The notes beneath the pieces are model-generated. The model saw nothing but the letters and a program-made list of their open reading frames with translations, ran no database searches and had not been told where the DNA came from. Shown here piece after piece: positions 18,433-27,890 of a stretch of 54,728 nucleotides of DNA. Numbering within the stretch: position 1 is the stretch's first letter; each line of letters starts with the position of its first letter. Made by a program: the position numbers and the translations under genes. The DNA is from Oxalobacteraceae bacterium (GTDB lineage Bacteria > Pseudomonadota > Gammaproteobacteria > Burkholderiales > Burkholderiaceae_D): contig CANHZI010000005.1 in NCBI GenBank assembly GCA_947464955.1, forward strand, positions 1 to 54,728. The letters run 5' to 3'.

Positions 18433-20346
18433 ATGTCAGAAAAACAAACCTTAGGATTTCAGGCCGAAGTATCCCAATTATTGCAATTGATGATTCACTC
18501 CCTGTACTCCAATAAAGAAATCTTCTTGAGAGAACTCATTTCCAATGCCTCAGACGCCGCCGATAAGCTGCGTTTTGAAGCAATCAACAATGCCGCTTTG
18601 TTTGAAAACGACTCTGAACTCAAAATCAAAGTCAGCTTTGATAAAACAGCACGCACGATCACCATCGCTGACAACGGCATCGGCATGAATCGTGACGATG
18701 CCATCAATCACTTAGGTACGATCGCCAAATCTGGCACCAAAGAATTCTTCTCCAAACTGTCTGGCGATCAGCAAAAAGACGCTGCCATGATTGGTCAATT
18801 CGGTGTGGGTTTCTACTCGGGTTTTATTGTCGCCGACAAAATCACTGTTGAATCACGTCGTGCTGGCACAGCGGCAAACGAAGGCGTTCGCTGGGAGTCC
18901 GCAGGTGCTGGTGACTTTAGCGTAGAACAAATCACTAAAGAAGATCGTGGCACGGCCATCATCTTGCATTTGCGCGAAGGTGAAGACGAGTTCCTCTCCG
19001 CTTGGAAACTGAAGTCGGTCATCCGCACCTATTCCGATCACATTTCATTACCGATCTTGATGCAAACAGAAGAATGGGATGAAGAGAAAAAAGAAATGGC
19101 TCTGAAAGACGAGTTAGAAACAGTCAATCAAGCCAGTGCTTTGTGGGCACGTAGCAAATCAGATATCACTCCAGAACAATATACGGAGTTCTACAAGCAT
19201 ATCTCGCATGACTACACTGCCCCATTAACTCATACCCATAATCGTGTTGAGGGTCGCAGCGAATACACGCAATTGTTGTACATCCCAAGTCGCGCACCAT
19301 TTGATATGTGGGATCGCAATAAGCGCGGCGGCATCAAATTATATGTAAAACGCGTCTTCATTATGGACGATGCGGAACAACTGATGCCGGTGTACCTGCG
19401 TTTCGTCAAAGGCATTATTGATTCCAACGATTTGCCACTCAATGTTTCTCGCGAGATCTTGCAAGAATCACGTGACATCAAAGCCATTCGCGAAGGTTCA
19501 ACAAAACGCGTACTCGGCATGCTGGAAGACTTAGCGAATGCGGAAGGCGATGACGCAGAAAGCAAGAAAGAAAAATTCGCCAACTTCTGGAAAGAATTTG
19601 GCCAAGTGTTGAAAGAAGGTATCGGTGAAGATGCTGCGAACAAGGATCGCATTGCAGCGCTCTTGCGCTTCGCCTCAACACACAACGACAGTGACACACA
19701 GAACGTCTCTTTAGCCGACTATATCTCGCGCGCAAAAGAGGGTCAAGACAAGATCTATTACGTTACTGCTGACAGCTACGCTGCGGCAAAAAATAGCCCG
19801 CATCTAGAAATCTTCCGCAAAAAAGGCGTTGAAGTCTTGTTACTAACAGACCGTGTGGACGAATGGATGCTGTCTTTCCTCACTGAGTTTGAAGGTAAGA
19901 CTTTGACTTCTGTCGCCAAAGGTGATTTGGACTTGGGCAAGCTAGAAGACGAGACTGAAAAGAAGCAGCATGAAGAAACTGAGACGCAGTTCAAAGACCT
20001 CGTTGAGAAAATGAAAGCGGCCTTGAGTGACAAAGCTAAAGATGTACGAGTGACATTCCGCTTAACAGATTCCCCAGCATGTTTGGTCGCTGACGAAAAT
20101 GAACTCTCAGGTAATTTGGTACGGATGTTGAAAGCGGCAGGCCAAACAGCGCCGGAATCAAAACCGATCTTGGAAATCAATCCAGATCACCCTTTGGTAC
20201 AGCGTTTGAAATACGAAGAAGCTAAATTCGATGATTGGTCTCACATCTTGTTCGACCAAGCCTCGCTGGCCGAAGGTGGAAACTTAGCTGATCCAAGTGC
20301 ATTTGTGCGTCGCTTGAATGAGTTACTACTAAACGTATCGAAGTAA
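18433..20346 (+). CDS. htpG: Molecular chaperone HtpG (bacterial Hsp90)
   Basis: This 637-residue ATP-dependent chaperone begins with the Hsp90 N-terminal ATPase domain: [56 protein letters not shown] and [16 protein letters not shown]. The middle domain has [24 protein letters not shown] and [14 protein letters not shown]. The C-terminal dimerisation region ends [10 protein letters not shown]-like. GAGG lies 5 bases before the ATG. The upstream sigma-32-like promoter indicates heat induction. It is monocistronic, with hairpins after the stop. Confidence 0.98.
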   Translation: MSEKQTLGFQAEVSQLLQLMIHSLYSNKEIFLRELISNASDAADKLRFEAINNAALFENDSELKIKVSFDKTARTITIADNGIGMNRDDAINHLGTIAKSGTKEFFSKLSGDQQKDAAMIGQFGVGFYSGFIVADKITVESRRAGTAANEGVRWESAGAGDFSVEQITKEDRGTAIILHLREGEDEFLSAWKLKSVIRTYSDHISLPILMQTEEWDEEKKEMALKDELETVNQASALWARSKSDITPEQYTEFYKHISHDYTAPLTHTHNRVEGRSEYTQLLYIPSRAPFDMWDRNKRGGIKLYVKRVFIMDDAEQLMPVYLRFVKGIIDSNDLPLNVSREILQESRDIKAIREGSTKRVLGMLEDLANAEGDDAESKKEKFANFWKEFGQVLKEGIGEDAANKDRIAALLRFASTHNDSDTQNVSLADYISRAKEGQDKIYYVTADSYAAAKNSPHLEIFRKKGVEVLLLTDRVDEWMLSFLTEFEGKTLTSVAKGDLDLGKLEDETEKKQHEETETQFKDLVEKMKAALSDKAKDVRVTFRLTDSPACLVADENELSGNLVRMLKAAGQTAPESKPILEINPDHPLVQRLKYEEAKFDDWSHILFDQASLAEGGNLADPSAFVRRLNELLLNVSK

Positions 20347-20419
20347 GAGATCGCTTGGTTTCGGAGTGTAAAAAATTCGGAACCAAGCAAGCTCACTATT
20401 TTTACATCTCGTTACAAAA

Positions 20420-20451
20420 AAATGGGCTAAGTTCGAAAACTTAGCCCATTT
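20420..20451. terminator. Bidirectional terminator between htpG and the lipoprotein gene
   Basis: AAATGGGCTAAGTT (20420-20433) and AACTTAGCCCATTT (20438-20451) form a perfect 14-bp stem with a CGAA tetraloop. It lies between the convergent htpG and SlyB-like genes. A second hairpin just after the htpG stop (GCTTGGTT 20353-20360 with AACCAAGC 20381-20388) lacks a T-run. Confidence 0.9.
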
Positions 20452-20526
20452 CGCTTTACTCTATCACCACAATCGTACAAATTCGGTCTACCTGAATATT
20501 GCACAAATTTTTTACCTACATCATCC

Positions 20527-20985
20527 TCAATGCGTCACACGTGTGGTGCGGCGATCAGACAACAAACGAACACGCTCACCTGGGCGAAACATTTCATCCG
20601 CATCTTGGGTAATCGCGCGTAACTCGCCGTTATCTAAGCGCACTGTGATTTCTAAGCCCTTACGCATATTGTTCTGCGATTCCACATTATGACCCACGAT
20701 ACCACCAACAACTGCGCCAACAATACCTGATGCTGTTGAACCACGACCACCGCCCATACTAGAGCCGGCAATATTACCCAATGCAGCGCCTGCCAAAGTG
20801 CCTACGCCTGAATTACCCTGCGCAATGGTAACCTCCCTTACCTGCTCGACCACCGCCATGCGCACAGTCATCTCATTCTGTGTTTGAGATGGGCGATAAA
20901 CATTACCCGAGGTATAGGTTGAGACACATCCGCCCAACATCAGAGTTGAACCTATCACCAATGAAACCATCAACATCTTTTTCAT
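20527..20985 (-). CDS. Glycine-zipper outer-membrane lipoprotein (SlyB/17-kDa antigen-like)
   Basis: This 152-residue lipoprotein has lipobox LGGC with the acylated Cys at residue 20. The middle (about 58-100) is a glycine-zipper 2TM segment: GVGTLAGAALGNIAGSSMGG, then a GIVGAVVGGIVG stretch. The C-terminal part (about 110-150) is a small basic domain with ITVRLDNGELRAI. The layout matches SlyB/Pal-associated glycine-zipper lipoproteins, which stabilise the outer membrane under stress. It is monocistronic and convergent with htpG. Confidence 0.87.
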   Translation of the reverse strand: MKKMLMVSLVIGSTLMLGGCVSTYTSGNVYRPSQTQNEMTVRMAVVEQVREVTIAQGNSGVGTLAGAALGNIAGSSMGGGRGSTASGIVGAVVGGIVGHNVESQNNMRKGLEITVRLDNGELRAITQDADEMFRPGERVRLLSDRRTTRVTH

Positions 20986-21208
20986 AATTCACTCCTTACA
21001 CTATCTAATTCGCGATCTAATTCGCTATCCAATTCTTTTTAACGAACTCCTAATGCAGAAACCTTGACTGCAAATCAAGTTCGACACATGAACTCTGCGC
21101 ATTCGCAGAATGCATGCCACTTGGTGCAGGATACCGTTTACAATTTCAATGTCAATCAATTACACCTAGCAATTCGTAAGTATTGTTATCCGCTACCCAA
21201 GGTATCTT

Positions 21209-22018
21209 ATGCTAATCAAACGCAAGTCAATCGAGGCCGAAAGCAACTATCGCTCTGGCCCAAGTGCCGCGGCACCAATCGCACCACGAAAACCGAAGTT
21301 CGCACCTGTTACCTTGTCTGAGTTAGATGGCGTGCGCTATTTGCACTTCGGCACAAAATGGGTGCAAGGGGCTATGCGCCTTCGCAAACCTGACTGGCCG
21401 GAATTGGAATATGCTCAACAGATGATGGCTTGGATGCTTTTCCACAGCCAACCGCAACATGTAGCGCAATTAGGCTTAGGCACCGGAGCCTTAACCAAGT
21501 TTTGCTATCGTCAATTTAAAGAATGCAAGGTCACAGCAGTCGACATCAACCCTGCTGTTATCATGATATGCGAAAGCATGTTTAAGCTACCGCCGAACGA
21601 TGAAAGGCTTGAAGTCATCGAAATGGACGCCATGGAATACGTTTGCAACAGCGAACACCACGGCACTCTCACAGCATTACAGGTCGACCTCTACGATGCA
21701 ACAGCTCGTGGTCCTGTACTCGATACTACGGAGTTTTATCAAGCTTGCTCAGACTGCCTCAAAGCAGATGGCGTCATGACAATCAATCTTTTTGGCGACC
21801 ACCCTAGCTTTGCCAAGAATATGAGAGTATTGAAGTACGTTTTTGGCACCGTGCTTTGTTTACCTGAAGTCCACGACGGTAATGTGGTTGCTATAGCTTT
21901 CAAAGAAAGACTCAAGCTCGATTTTGATGTGCTGTACCGACGCGCAGAGGAAATTACCACACAGACCAAATTACCTGCGAAAGCGTGGGTAGACGGTTTA
22001 GCCATGTCAAAGGCATAA
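21209..22018 (+). CDS. Spermidine synthase-like methyltransferase-fold protein
   Basis: This 269-residue protein has the Rossmann fold of the polyamine aminopropyltransferase family. The cofactor motif is QLGLGTGALTKFCY, followed by VTAVDINPAVI (ribose-binding Asp) and later LQVDLYDATARGP, in the place of the DSSDP catalytic segment. The typical SpeE gate-loop residues are not obvious and the N-terminus is rich in Lys/Arg/Pro, so it is better called spermidine synthase-like than SpeE. No speD lies nearby. It is 57 bases upstream of the GspE-like ATPase on the same strand, possibly one operon. Confidence 0.8.
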   Translation: MLIKRKSIEAESNYRSGPSAAAPIAPRKPKFAPVTLSELDGVRYLHFGTKWVQGAMRLRKPDWPELEYAQQMMAWMLFHSQPQHVAQLGLGTGALTKFCYRQFKECKVTAVDINPAVIMICESMFKLPPNDERLEVIEMDAMEYVCNSEHHGTLTALQVDLYDATARGPVLDTTEFYQACSDCLKADGVMTINLFGDHPSFAKNMRVLKYVFGTVLCLPEVHDGNVVAIAFKERLKLDFDVLYRRAEEITTQTKLPAKAWVDGLAMSKA

Positions 22019-22075
22019 TCAAACCATAAGCAACTTCAGTTCGCATTCATCCATCACCACGGAAATCTTTGCCAC

Positions 22076-23854
22076 ATGAGCACTCATCACAAAAACTTCA
22101 ATATGCAGCAACTATTTACCTGGTTGATGGAAGATGGAATTGTTAAGAAAGAAGATGCCAAGATTGCCTTCAACCATGCTCGCGGCTTGCAGAAAAATGG
22201 CCCTGCGGACATGCATCCTTTAACGGCCATAGCCCAATCCAAATTGTATTCTGCAATCAAGCCACAACAACTGCTTACGCTCGATTTTTTGACGGAATGG
22301 GCAGCTAAGAAAGCTGGAGTTCCCTTTTACAGAATAGACCCGCTGAAAATAGACTTTACGAAAGTTGCTGACATCATGTCATCGACTTATGCAACGCGAT
22401 TCAATATTTTACCTGTTGATGCTACAGACGAGACTGTCATCGTCGCCACAACCAATCCCTTCGACAACCAATGGCTCGAAGAAATCACCCGTATCACGCA
22501 AAAAGAGATCCAACTCGTACTCGCCAATCCTCTCGATGTAGCGCAATACACAGCACAGTTTTTCTCGCTAGCCAAATCAATCAAAGATGCGCGCAAGACG
22601 AATAATAACGACATCGCATTACGCAACAATTTCGAGCAGTTGGTAGAACTCGGAAAATCAAACAAAGCCGTCGATGCCAACGATCAGCATATTATTAATA
22701 TTGTCGACTGGTTATGGCAGTTCGCGTTCGACCAACGAGCTTCGGATATTCATTTAGAACCAAAGCGCGATATAGCAGCGATCCGATTTCGGATCGACGG
22801 CGTGCTCCACCAGGTTTATCAAGTTCCAGCAACGGTAATGATTGCGATGACGGCACGCATTAAGCTGCTCGGCCGTATGGACGTCATCGAAAAACGTCGT
22901 CCACAAGATGGTCGAGTCAAAACCCGCACGGCAGACGGCCAAGAGGTCGAACTACGCCTTTCAACACTACCCACCGCTTTTGGTGAAAAGGTGGTGATGC
23001 GGATTTTCGATCCTGAAGTGGTGGTTAAGACTCTTCCCGAACTAGGCTTTCCAGAAAACGATGCTATTCGCTGGGACAACTTAACCAAGAAACCCCATGG
23101 CATTATTTTGGTAACAGGTCCAACTGGTTCTGGAAAAACGACCACCCTTTACACCACGCTAAAAGCTTTAGCCACGTCTGATGTCAATGTCTGCACAGTG
23201 GAAGATCCGATTGAGATGGTCGAGTCTTCGTTCAATCAAATGCAGGTACAAGCGAGTATTGATCTCACGTTTGCCGATGGTATTCGAGCCCTGATGCGTC
23301 AAGACCCCGACATCATTATGGTCGGTGAGATTCGTGATCTCCCTACGGCTGAAATGGCGATTCAAGCTGCATTAACTGGGCACTTGGTGCTATCGACCTT
23401 GCATACCAATGACGCGCCATCGGCCATCATGCGCTTACTGCAATTGGGGGTCCCCTATTACCTATTGGAAGCAACCATTATCGGCATCTTAGCGCAACGC
23501 TTGGTGAGAACCTTGTGCCCACACTGCAAAGTTGAAGATGGTGAAATTGCCGATCCTGTCTGGGCTGCTCTGATTGACGACACGAAATTAGAAAAACCCA
23601 AGAGAGTCTATCGTCCGCTTGGGTGCATCGAATGCCGACAAACAGGCTACAAAGGGCGCACAGGCATTTACGAACTATTAACAGTCACCCAAACCTTCAG
23701 CAAAATGATACAAGCGGACTCCGATATTCACGCACTACGTGAGCAAGCTATGCTCGACGAGATGAAGCCTTTACGATTGGCTGGTGCGTATAAAATCATT
23801 GACGGAGTCACTACTGCGGACGAAGTCTTGAAGGTTACCTCTGCACTTTTCTAA
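22076..23854 (+). CDS. GspE/PilB-family secretion or pilus-assembly ATPase
   Basis: A 592-residue hexameric ATPase of the type II secretion/type IV pilus class. The N-terminal MshEN-like part is about residues 15-160. The core has ASDIHLEPK, Walker A GPTGSGKTTT, the Asp box TVEDPIE, Walker B PDIIMVGEIRD and LTGHLVLSTLHTND (His box). A four-cysteine zinc motif reads LCPHC...GCIECRQTGYKGR, as in PilB and GspE. It powers assembly of a pseudopilus or pilus with an inner-membrane GspF/PilC partner. No pilin or secretin gene is adjacent; a GspF-like gene is at 11687-12721. Confidence 0.92.
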   Translation: MSTHHKNFNMQQLFTWLMEDGIVKKEDAKIAFNHARGLQKNGPADMHPLTAIAQSKLYSAIKPQQLLTLDFLTEWAAKKAGVPFYRIDPLKIDFTKVADIMSSTYATRFNILPVDATDETVIVATTNPFDNQWLEEITRITQKEIQLVLANPLDVAQYTAQFFSLAKSIKDARKTNNNDIALRNNFEQLVELGKSNKAVDANDQHIINIVDWLWQFAFDQRASDIHLEPKRDIAAIRFRIDGVLHQVYQVPATVMIAMTARIKLLGRMDVIEKRRPQDGRVKTRTADGQEVELRLSTLPTAFGEKVVMRIFDPEVVVKTLPELGFPENDAIRWDNLTKKPHGIILVTGPTGSGKTTTLYTTLKALATSDVNVCTVEDPIEMVESSFNQMQVQASIDLTFADGIRALMRQDPDIIMVGEIRDLPTAEMAIQAALTGHLVLSTLHTNDAPSAIMRLLQLGVPYYLLEATIIGILAQRLVRTLCPHCKVEDGEIADPVWAALIDDTKLEKPKRVYRPLGCIECRQTGYKGRTGIYELLTVTQTFSKMIQADSDIHALREQAMLDEMKPLRLAGAYKIIDGVTTADEVLKVTSALF

Positions 23855-24136
23855 TGCTAAAAAACGAAAAAAGTAATTTTTTGTATTGAAGTTGTTGACA
23901 CAAGTTGATCGATGCCTGTCTCCAAATCGCTTCGAATGCAGTTTTTGTGAACATAGTGTTTCATGGAGAAATCCTTTGTGTTAAATTGCCTTAAATCAAT
24001 TTTCCGATAAAATTGAATCAAGACAGCTGGTAATTAGCCTAACCGACAAAACCTCTGGCCCAACTCTTTGCAATGATTGGCTGGGCCTGTAAATGCTGTT
24101 TTCTTGATCAATACATCAAACATCTGGCTTGAGGCG

Positions 24137-26908
24137 ATGACGGACTTGTATACGACTGATGACGAGATCTTTACATTGGAATCAAAACTCTCCTTATTGG
24201 AGGGGACTCCTCGTCTCGCAGTACTTGTACCTCTTGCCTGGCACCTGAAACAGCGAAATTGTGAACGCGCCAAGATCCTCGCTGATGAAGCGACGATACT
24301 GCTCACCCAAGCCTCAAATGACGACATTTGGTTCCGCCGCAATATGGCTCGGATTGCACTGATTCACGCAGAAGTGAATTGGTTAAAAGGTGAACTTGAG
24401 TTCGCAGAATATTACGCCAACGAAGCCAAGCAAACTTTTGACGAGCTGGGAGACCTTATCGGTGTTGGCGATAGCTGTTTTTTGCTCTCTTCAATCAAGC
24501 GAGACTTGGGACAAATTGCAGAACGAGATACTTGTCTACAATCCGCACTTGAACACTATCAATCTATAGGTGACCTACAACGCTATCTGATTTGTTTAGC
24601 ACGCAGCATGCACAACAGCGCAATGCGCGACCCGAAAGTCACTGCACAAAAAATAGCACTATCTTTCGATTTGGAACAAAACTACCCAGCTGCTGTCAAT
24701 GCCTGGTTATTTAGTGCACGAGCCATTGTCGCAAACAAGATAGGCGATATGGGAGAGTCATGCCGTTATCATATTTTGGCACACCGTGCTGCTTTCGAAA
24801 CAGGACAAATTCGCCAAGCAATTCTCACTGCGACTAATGCAGGAGACTCATTTGCCACCTTGGGTGATCTAGACGCCGCTTTAGAATGGGATGAGATCGC
24901 TTTGGCACTGGCCCGCAGTAACAAATGGCCGGGATCCCTCGCAACGGCACTTCTACAAACTGGCAACGCCCTTCGCCTCTTACACCGTTACAGCGACGCT
25001 AGAGAAAAATTGGTCGAGTCTCTCGCCGTTCAAACAAAAATCGCAGGCTCACGTACATACGCACACACCTTGTGTTACCTAGGCGATTTAGCCTTAGATT
25101 TAGGCGCACCCGATGATGCACTTGGTTTTTTCCAAAGTGCTGCCGACAAAATCATTGAGCATAACGAACCAGTATTTCTCTCCGACTGTTGGCGAGGGCA
25201 AGCGATTGCCTATTGCCGCCTTGGTGAAGCACCTGCTGCGCAAGAGAGGATTCGTGACGCCTTAAAGATTGCGCAAGAACATCACAATCTAGACGAGCAG
25301 ATTAAGTGCTATCGTGTGATGGCCGAGTTATCTAAGCGTTTTCATACCGATAAAGCAGAACAAATAGCGGCCCCTACGCTCAGCTTGCATTATTTGCTGA
25401 AAGCATACGATCTTTGCAAAACGATCAAGGACATCACCGTACCAGCAGACCTGCTAGATGACATCGCCAATAGCTATGCCGATCTTGATGACTTCCAAAA
25501 CGCTTTTGCGTACGCCAAAATTTCGGCGAAAGCAAAAGAAAGTCGTCGTTTGATTGATGCACAAAATCGCGCCGTAGCACTTCAAGTAAAGCACGACAAT
25601 GAACGTCATCGCGCTGAAGCCGAACATTTGCGCCGTATTGCAAAGAGCGAGGCTGAGCGTGCAGCAAGCTTGCAAGAATCAAGCAACACCTTAGAAACAC
25701 TGGGCTTAATCGGTCGCGAGATTACCGCCAATCTGAATGCTGAAGCGGTATTTGAATCACTGCATCGTCATGTAAATGATCTGCTTGATGCAACAAGCTT
25801 TGGCATTTCATTGCTTTCCGAAGATGGACAGACCTTACACTTTGTTTTCGGCATAGAAGACGGGGAAATTATCCCCCCCTTTAACACGCCGATCGATCAT
25901 CCGATTTCATCGTTCGCCCGTTGTGCCCGCGAACGTCAAGAATTTGTTTTGGAAAGAGAACCAGGAGCTGAAGGTCGATTTATCATTCCAGGCACCATGG
26001 AAACCCTAAGCTTGTTGTACACACCACTGATGGTAGGTGATCGCCTCTTAGGAGTGATGTCGATTCAATCAACAAAGCCGCACGTCTATGGCGAACGGGA
26101 AAGATCAATCCTACGCACGCTAGGTGCTTACGGCGCGATCGCTCTCGACAATGCCTACGCTTACAACCAATTACAAGCAACACTGAGCACACTCAAAGAA
26201 ACCCAGAACCAGCTAGAGGAAGTAAGTATTACCGACCCGTTAACTGGTATGCGCAATCGACGTTTTCTTTTGCAGAATATCGAGTCAGATGTCGCTCGAG
26301 TTTTGCGCACCTATGAAGACCAAATTCAAGCAGGCGAAACCATTATGCCTGGTGACGAAGATATCGTCTTCTTTATGGTCGATCTGGATCACTTTAAATC
26401 TGTGAATGATACTTATGGCCATGCGTGCGGCGACATGGTCCTAATTCAAATGAGAGACCGGCTACAGCGCGTCTTTCGGGAGTCGGATTATCTCATTCGC
26501 TGGGGCGGTGAAGAGTTCTTAGTGGTTGCGCGCAGCTGTAATCGCAAAGACGCGCCAACCGTTGCGGAACGTATTCGACACATCATCGCCAACACCAAGT
26601 TTAAACTCATTGATGACATCGAAATTTCAAGAACATGCTCAGTTGGTTTTGCAAGTTTTCCGTTCTTACCAACACAGCCACACTTGCTGACCTGGGCTCA
26701 GGTTGTGAACTTCGCCGATCAAGGATTGTATATGGTGAAAAAGGGAGGACGAAATGCATGCATTGGTATTAGCCATACCGATGCTGAGCAAGGCGAAGAA
26801 TTTTATAATCGCGTGATGCGCCACCCACAAAATGCAGCATCTAGTGGCCTCATTCATATTATTCAACAAAAAGTTGAGAACCACGACGACTTAATCACGC
26901 CGAGCTAA
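24137..26908 (+). CDS. TPR-GAF-GGDEF diguanylate cyclase
   Basis: This is a 923-residue cytoplasmic signalling protein. Roughly the first 440 residues are TPR-like helical repeats, followed by a coiled coil (AEAEHLRRIAKSEAERAASL), a GAF domain (from about NLNAEAVFESLHRHVNDLLD to AIALDNAYAYNQL) and a GGDEF domain. The cyclase motif is intact: SITDPLTGMRNRRFL, then FFMVDLDHFKSVNDTYGH and RWGGEEFLVVA. It probably makes cyclic di-GMP from GTP in response to a ligand or partner sensed by the TPR/GAF part. No EAL domain is present. The I-site RxxD is not evident. A TTG at 24077 would extend the start, but ATG 24137 is preferred; its GAGG is unusually close (2 bases). Confidence 0.9.
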   Translation: MTDLYTTDDEIFTLESKLSLLEGTPRLAVLVPLAWHLKQRNCERAKILADEATILLTQASNDDIWFRRNMARIALIHAEVNWLKGELEFAEYYANEAKQTFDELGDLIGVGDSCFLLSSIKRDLGQIAERDTCLQSALEHYQSIGDLQRYLICLARSMHNSAMRDPKVTAQKIALSFDLEQNYPAAVNAWLFSARAIVANKIGDMGESCRYHILAHRAAFETGQIRQAILTATNAGDSFATLGDLDAALEWDEIALALARSNKWPGSLATALLQTGNALRLLHRYSDAREKLVESLAVQTKIAGSRTYAHTLCYLGDLALDLGAPDDALGFFQSAADKIIEHNEPVFLSDCWRGQAIAYCRLGEAPAAQERIRDALKIAQEHHNLDEQIKCYRVMAELSKRFHTDKAEQIAAPTLSLHYLLKAYDLCKTIKDITVPADLLDDIANSYADLDDFQNAFAYAKISAKAKESRRLIDAQNRAVALQVKHDNERHRAEAEHLRRIAKSEAERAASLQESSNTLETLGLIGREITANLNAEAVFESLHRHVNDLLDATSFGISLLSEDGQTLHFVFGIEDGEIIPPFNTPIDHPISSFARCARERQEFVLEREPGAEGRFIIPGTMETLSLLYTPLMVGDRLLGVMSIQSTKPHVYGERERSILRTLGAYGAIALDNAYAYNQLQATLSTLKETQNQLEEVSITDPLTGMRNRRFLLQNIESDVARVLRTYEDQIQAGETIMPGDEDIVFFMVDLDHFKSVNDTYGHACGDMVLIQMRDRLQRVFRESDYLIRWGGEEFLVVARSCNRKDAPTVAERIRHIIANTKFKLIDDIEISRTCSVGFASFPFLPTQPHLLTWAQVVNFADQGLYMVKKGGRNACIGISHTDAEQGEEFYNRVMRHPQNAASSGLIHIIQQKVENHDDLITPS

Positions 26909-26937
26909 TTACCTGCAAAGCAATCAGTTTGCTTCGT

Positions 26938-27840
26938 TCAAGCTTTCATCCGCCGCAAACAACTTTGCACATCAGGATATTCGAGCTTTGCCCCTAGCTC
27001 ATATTTAATTCTTTGATTCTTCAAGCGTCGCGACTCAGACATAAAAGACAATAACATCGGAGAAACGCATTGTTCCAATTCTTTCCTCGTCAGTCGTGGA
27101 GGTTTGGTTAAGCCGAAATGCGTCGCGACGAGGTCGAAATATTCTCCCATTTTCAGATCGGTATCATCGACAGCGTGATAGATTCTATTCGGCGCACCGC
27201 GAAACATTGCTAATACACTTAAGTACGCGAGATCTTTAGCATGAATATGGTTCGTGAATACATCCTCTTCCATACGCAAGGCCGGCGTAGCTTTTTGCAA
27301 ACGGTCAAGAGGCAAGCGGTCTTCAGCGTAGATGCCAGGCACTCGCAAAATGCTCAAGCGTGCCCCTCGGCGCCTAGCCCAACGTCGCAGGTTTTGCTCT
27401 GCGTCGACACGACGTTGTGCCCGAGGATTGCGCGGATTGACGGGTCGGGTCTCATCAAACACGGCTCCACCACAATCGCCATAGACGCCGGTCGTGCTGA
27501 TATAAACAAGCCGGGTCTTCTCAGGTAAAATAGCGGTTAATCGCTTCGTTCTTGGATCGCGTGAACCTTGTTGCGGCGGTGGCGCTAAGTGAACCACGGT
27601 TGGCGCCAAACCAGATAATTTCCTTAGTGTGTGTGGCTGATCGAGATCTGCATAGATGGGGGTCGCACCAGCGGATCGTAATTGCATAAATCGAGCCGAT
27701 CCAGGCGCTTGGCTAGTCACGGCAAACACGCGGAACTTGCCAACCAACATGGGCAATAAACGCATACCGACATCGCCACAACCGATGATCAGTATTCTTG
27801 GTTTGGCAAATCGTGTTTCAGAGAACGAACTCAATTTCAT
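26938..27840 (-). CDS. SDR-family NAD(P)-binding oxidoreductase (YeeZ-like)
   Basis: This 300-residue protein has an N-terminal Rossmann motif, ILIIGCGDVGMRLLPML, and resembles the atypical SDR YeeZ group of nucleoside-diphosphate-sugar epimerase-like proteins. Other landmarks are TRLVYISTTGVYGDCGGAVF (active-site-like STTGVYG region) and LSILRVPGIYAEDRLPLDRL. The substrate is unknown. It is divergent from the ferredoxin-reductase gene, with only 50 bases between the two starts, and a perfect inverted repeat lies in that gap. Confidence 0.85.
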   Translation of the reverse strand: MKLSSFSETRFAKPRILIIGCGDVGMRLLPMLVGKFRVFAVTSQAPGSARFMQLRSAGATPIYADLDQPHTLRKLSGLAPTVVHLAPPPQQGSRDPRTKRLTAILPEKTRLVYISTTGVYGDCGGAVFDETRPVNPRNPRAQRRVDAEQNLRRWARRRGARLSILRVPGIYAEDRLPLDRLQKATPALRMEEDVFTNHIHAKDLAYLSVLAMFRGAPNRIYHAVDDTDLKMGEYFDLVATHFGLTKPPRLTRKELEQCVSPMLLSFMSESRRLKNQRIKYELGAKLEYPDVQSCLRRMKA

Positions 27841-27848
27841 ATCGATGT

Positions 27849-27875
27849 CAGGTAAGCAAACTTACCTGTTTTTTT
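27849..27875 (+). promoter_or_regulatory. Terminator-like hairpin in the leader of the ferredoxin-reductase gene
   Basis: CAGGTAAG (27849-27856) and CTTACCTG (27861-27868) form a perfect 8-bp stem with a CAAA loop, followed by seven T. It stands 15 bases before the ATG of the plus-strand reductase and 8 bases before the start of the divergent SDR gene. Because the gap is so short, the reductase promoter must lie upstream of the hairpin, inside the SDR gene. The hairpin would then be in the 5' UTR (attenuator), or it may be a protein-binding palindrome. Confidence 0.7.
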
Positions 27876-27890
27876 ATTTTCAGGACAATC

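Noticed and set aside
20353-20388. Hairpin right after htpG as the main terminator
   Set aside because: The 8-bp stem has no following T-run; the perfect 14-bp hairpin at 20420-20451 is the better terminator.
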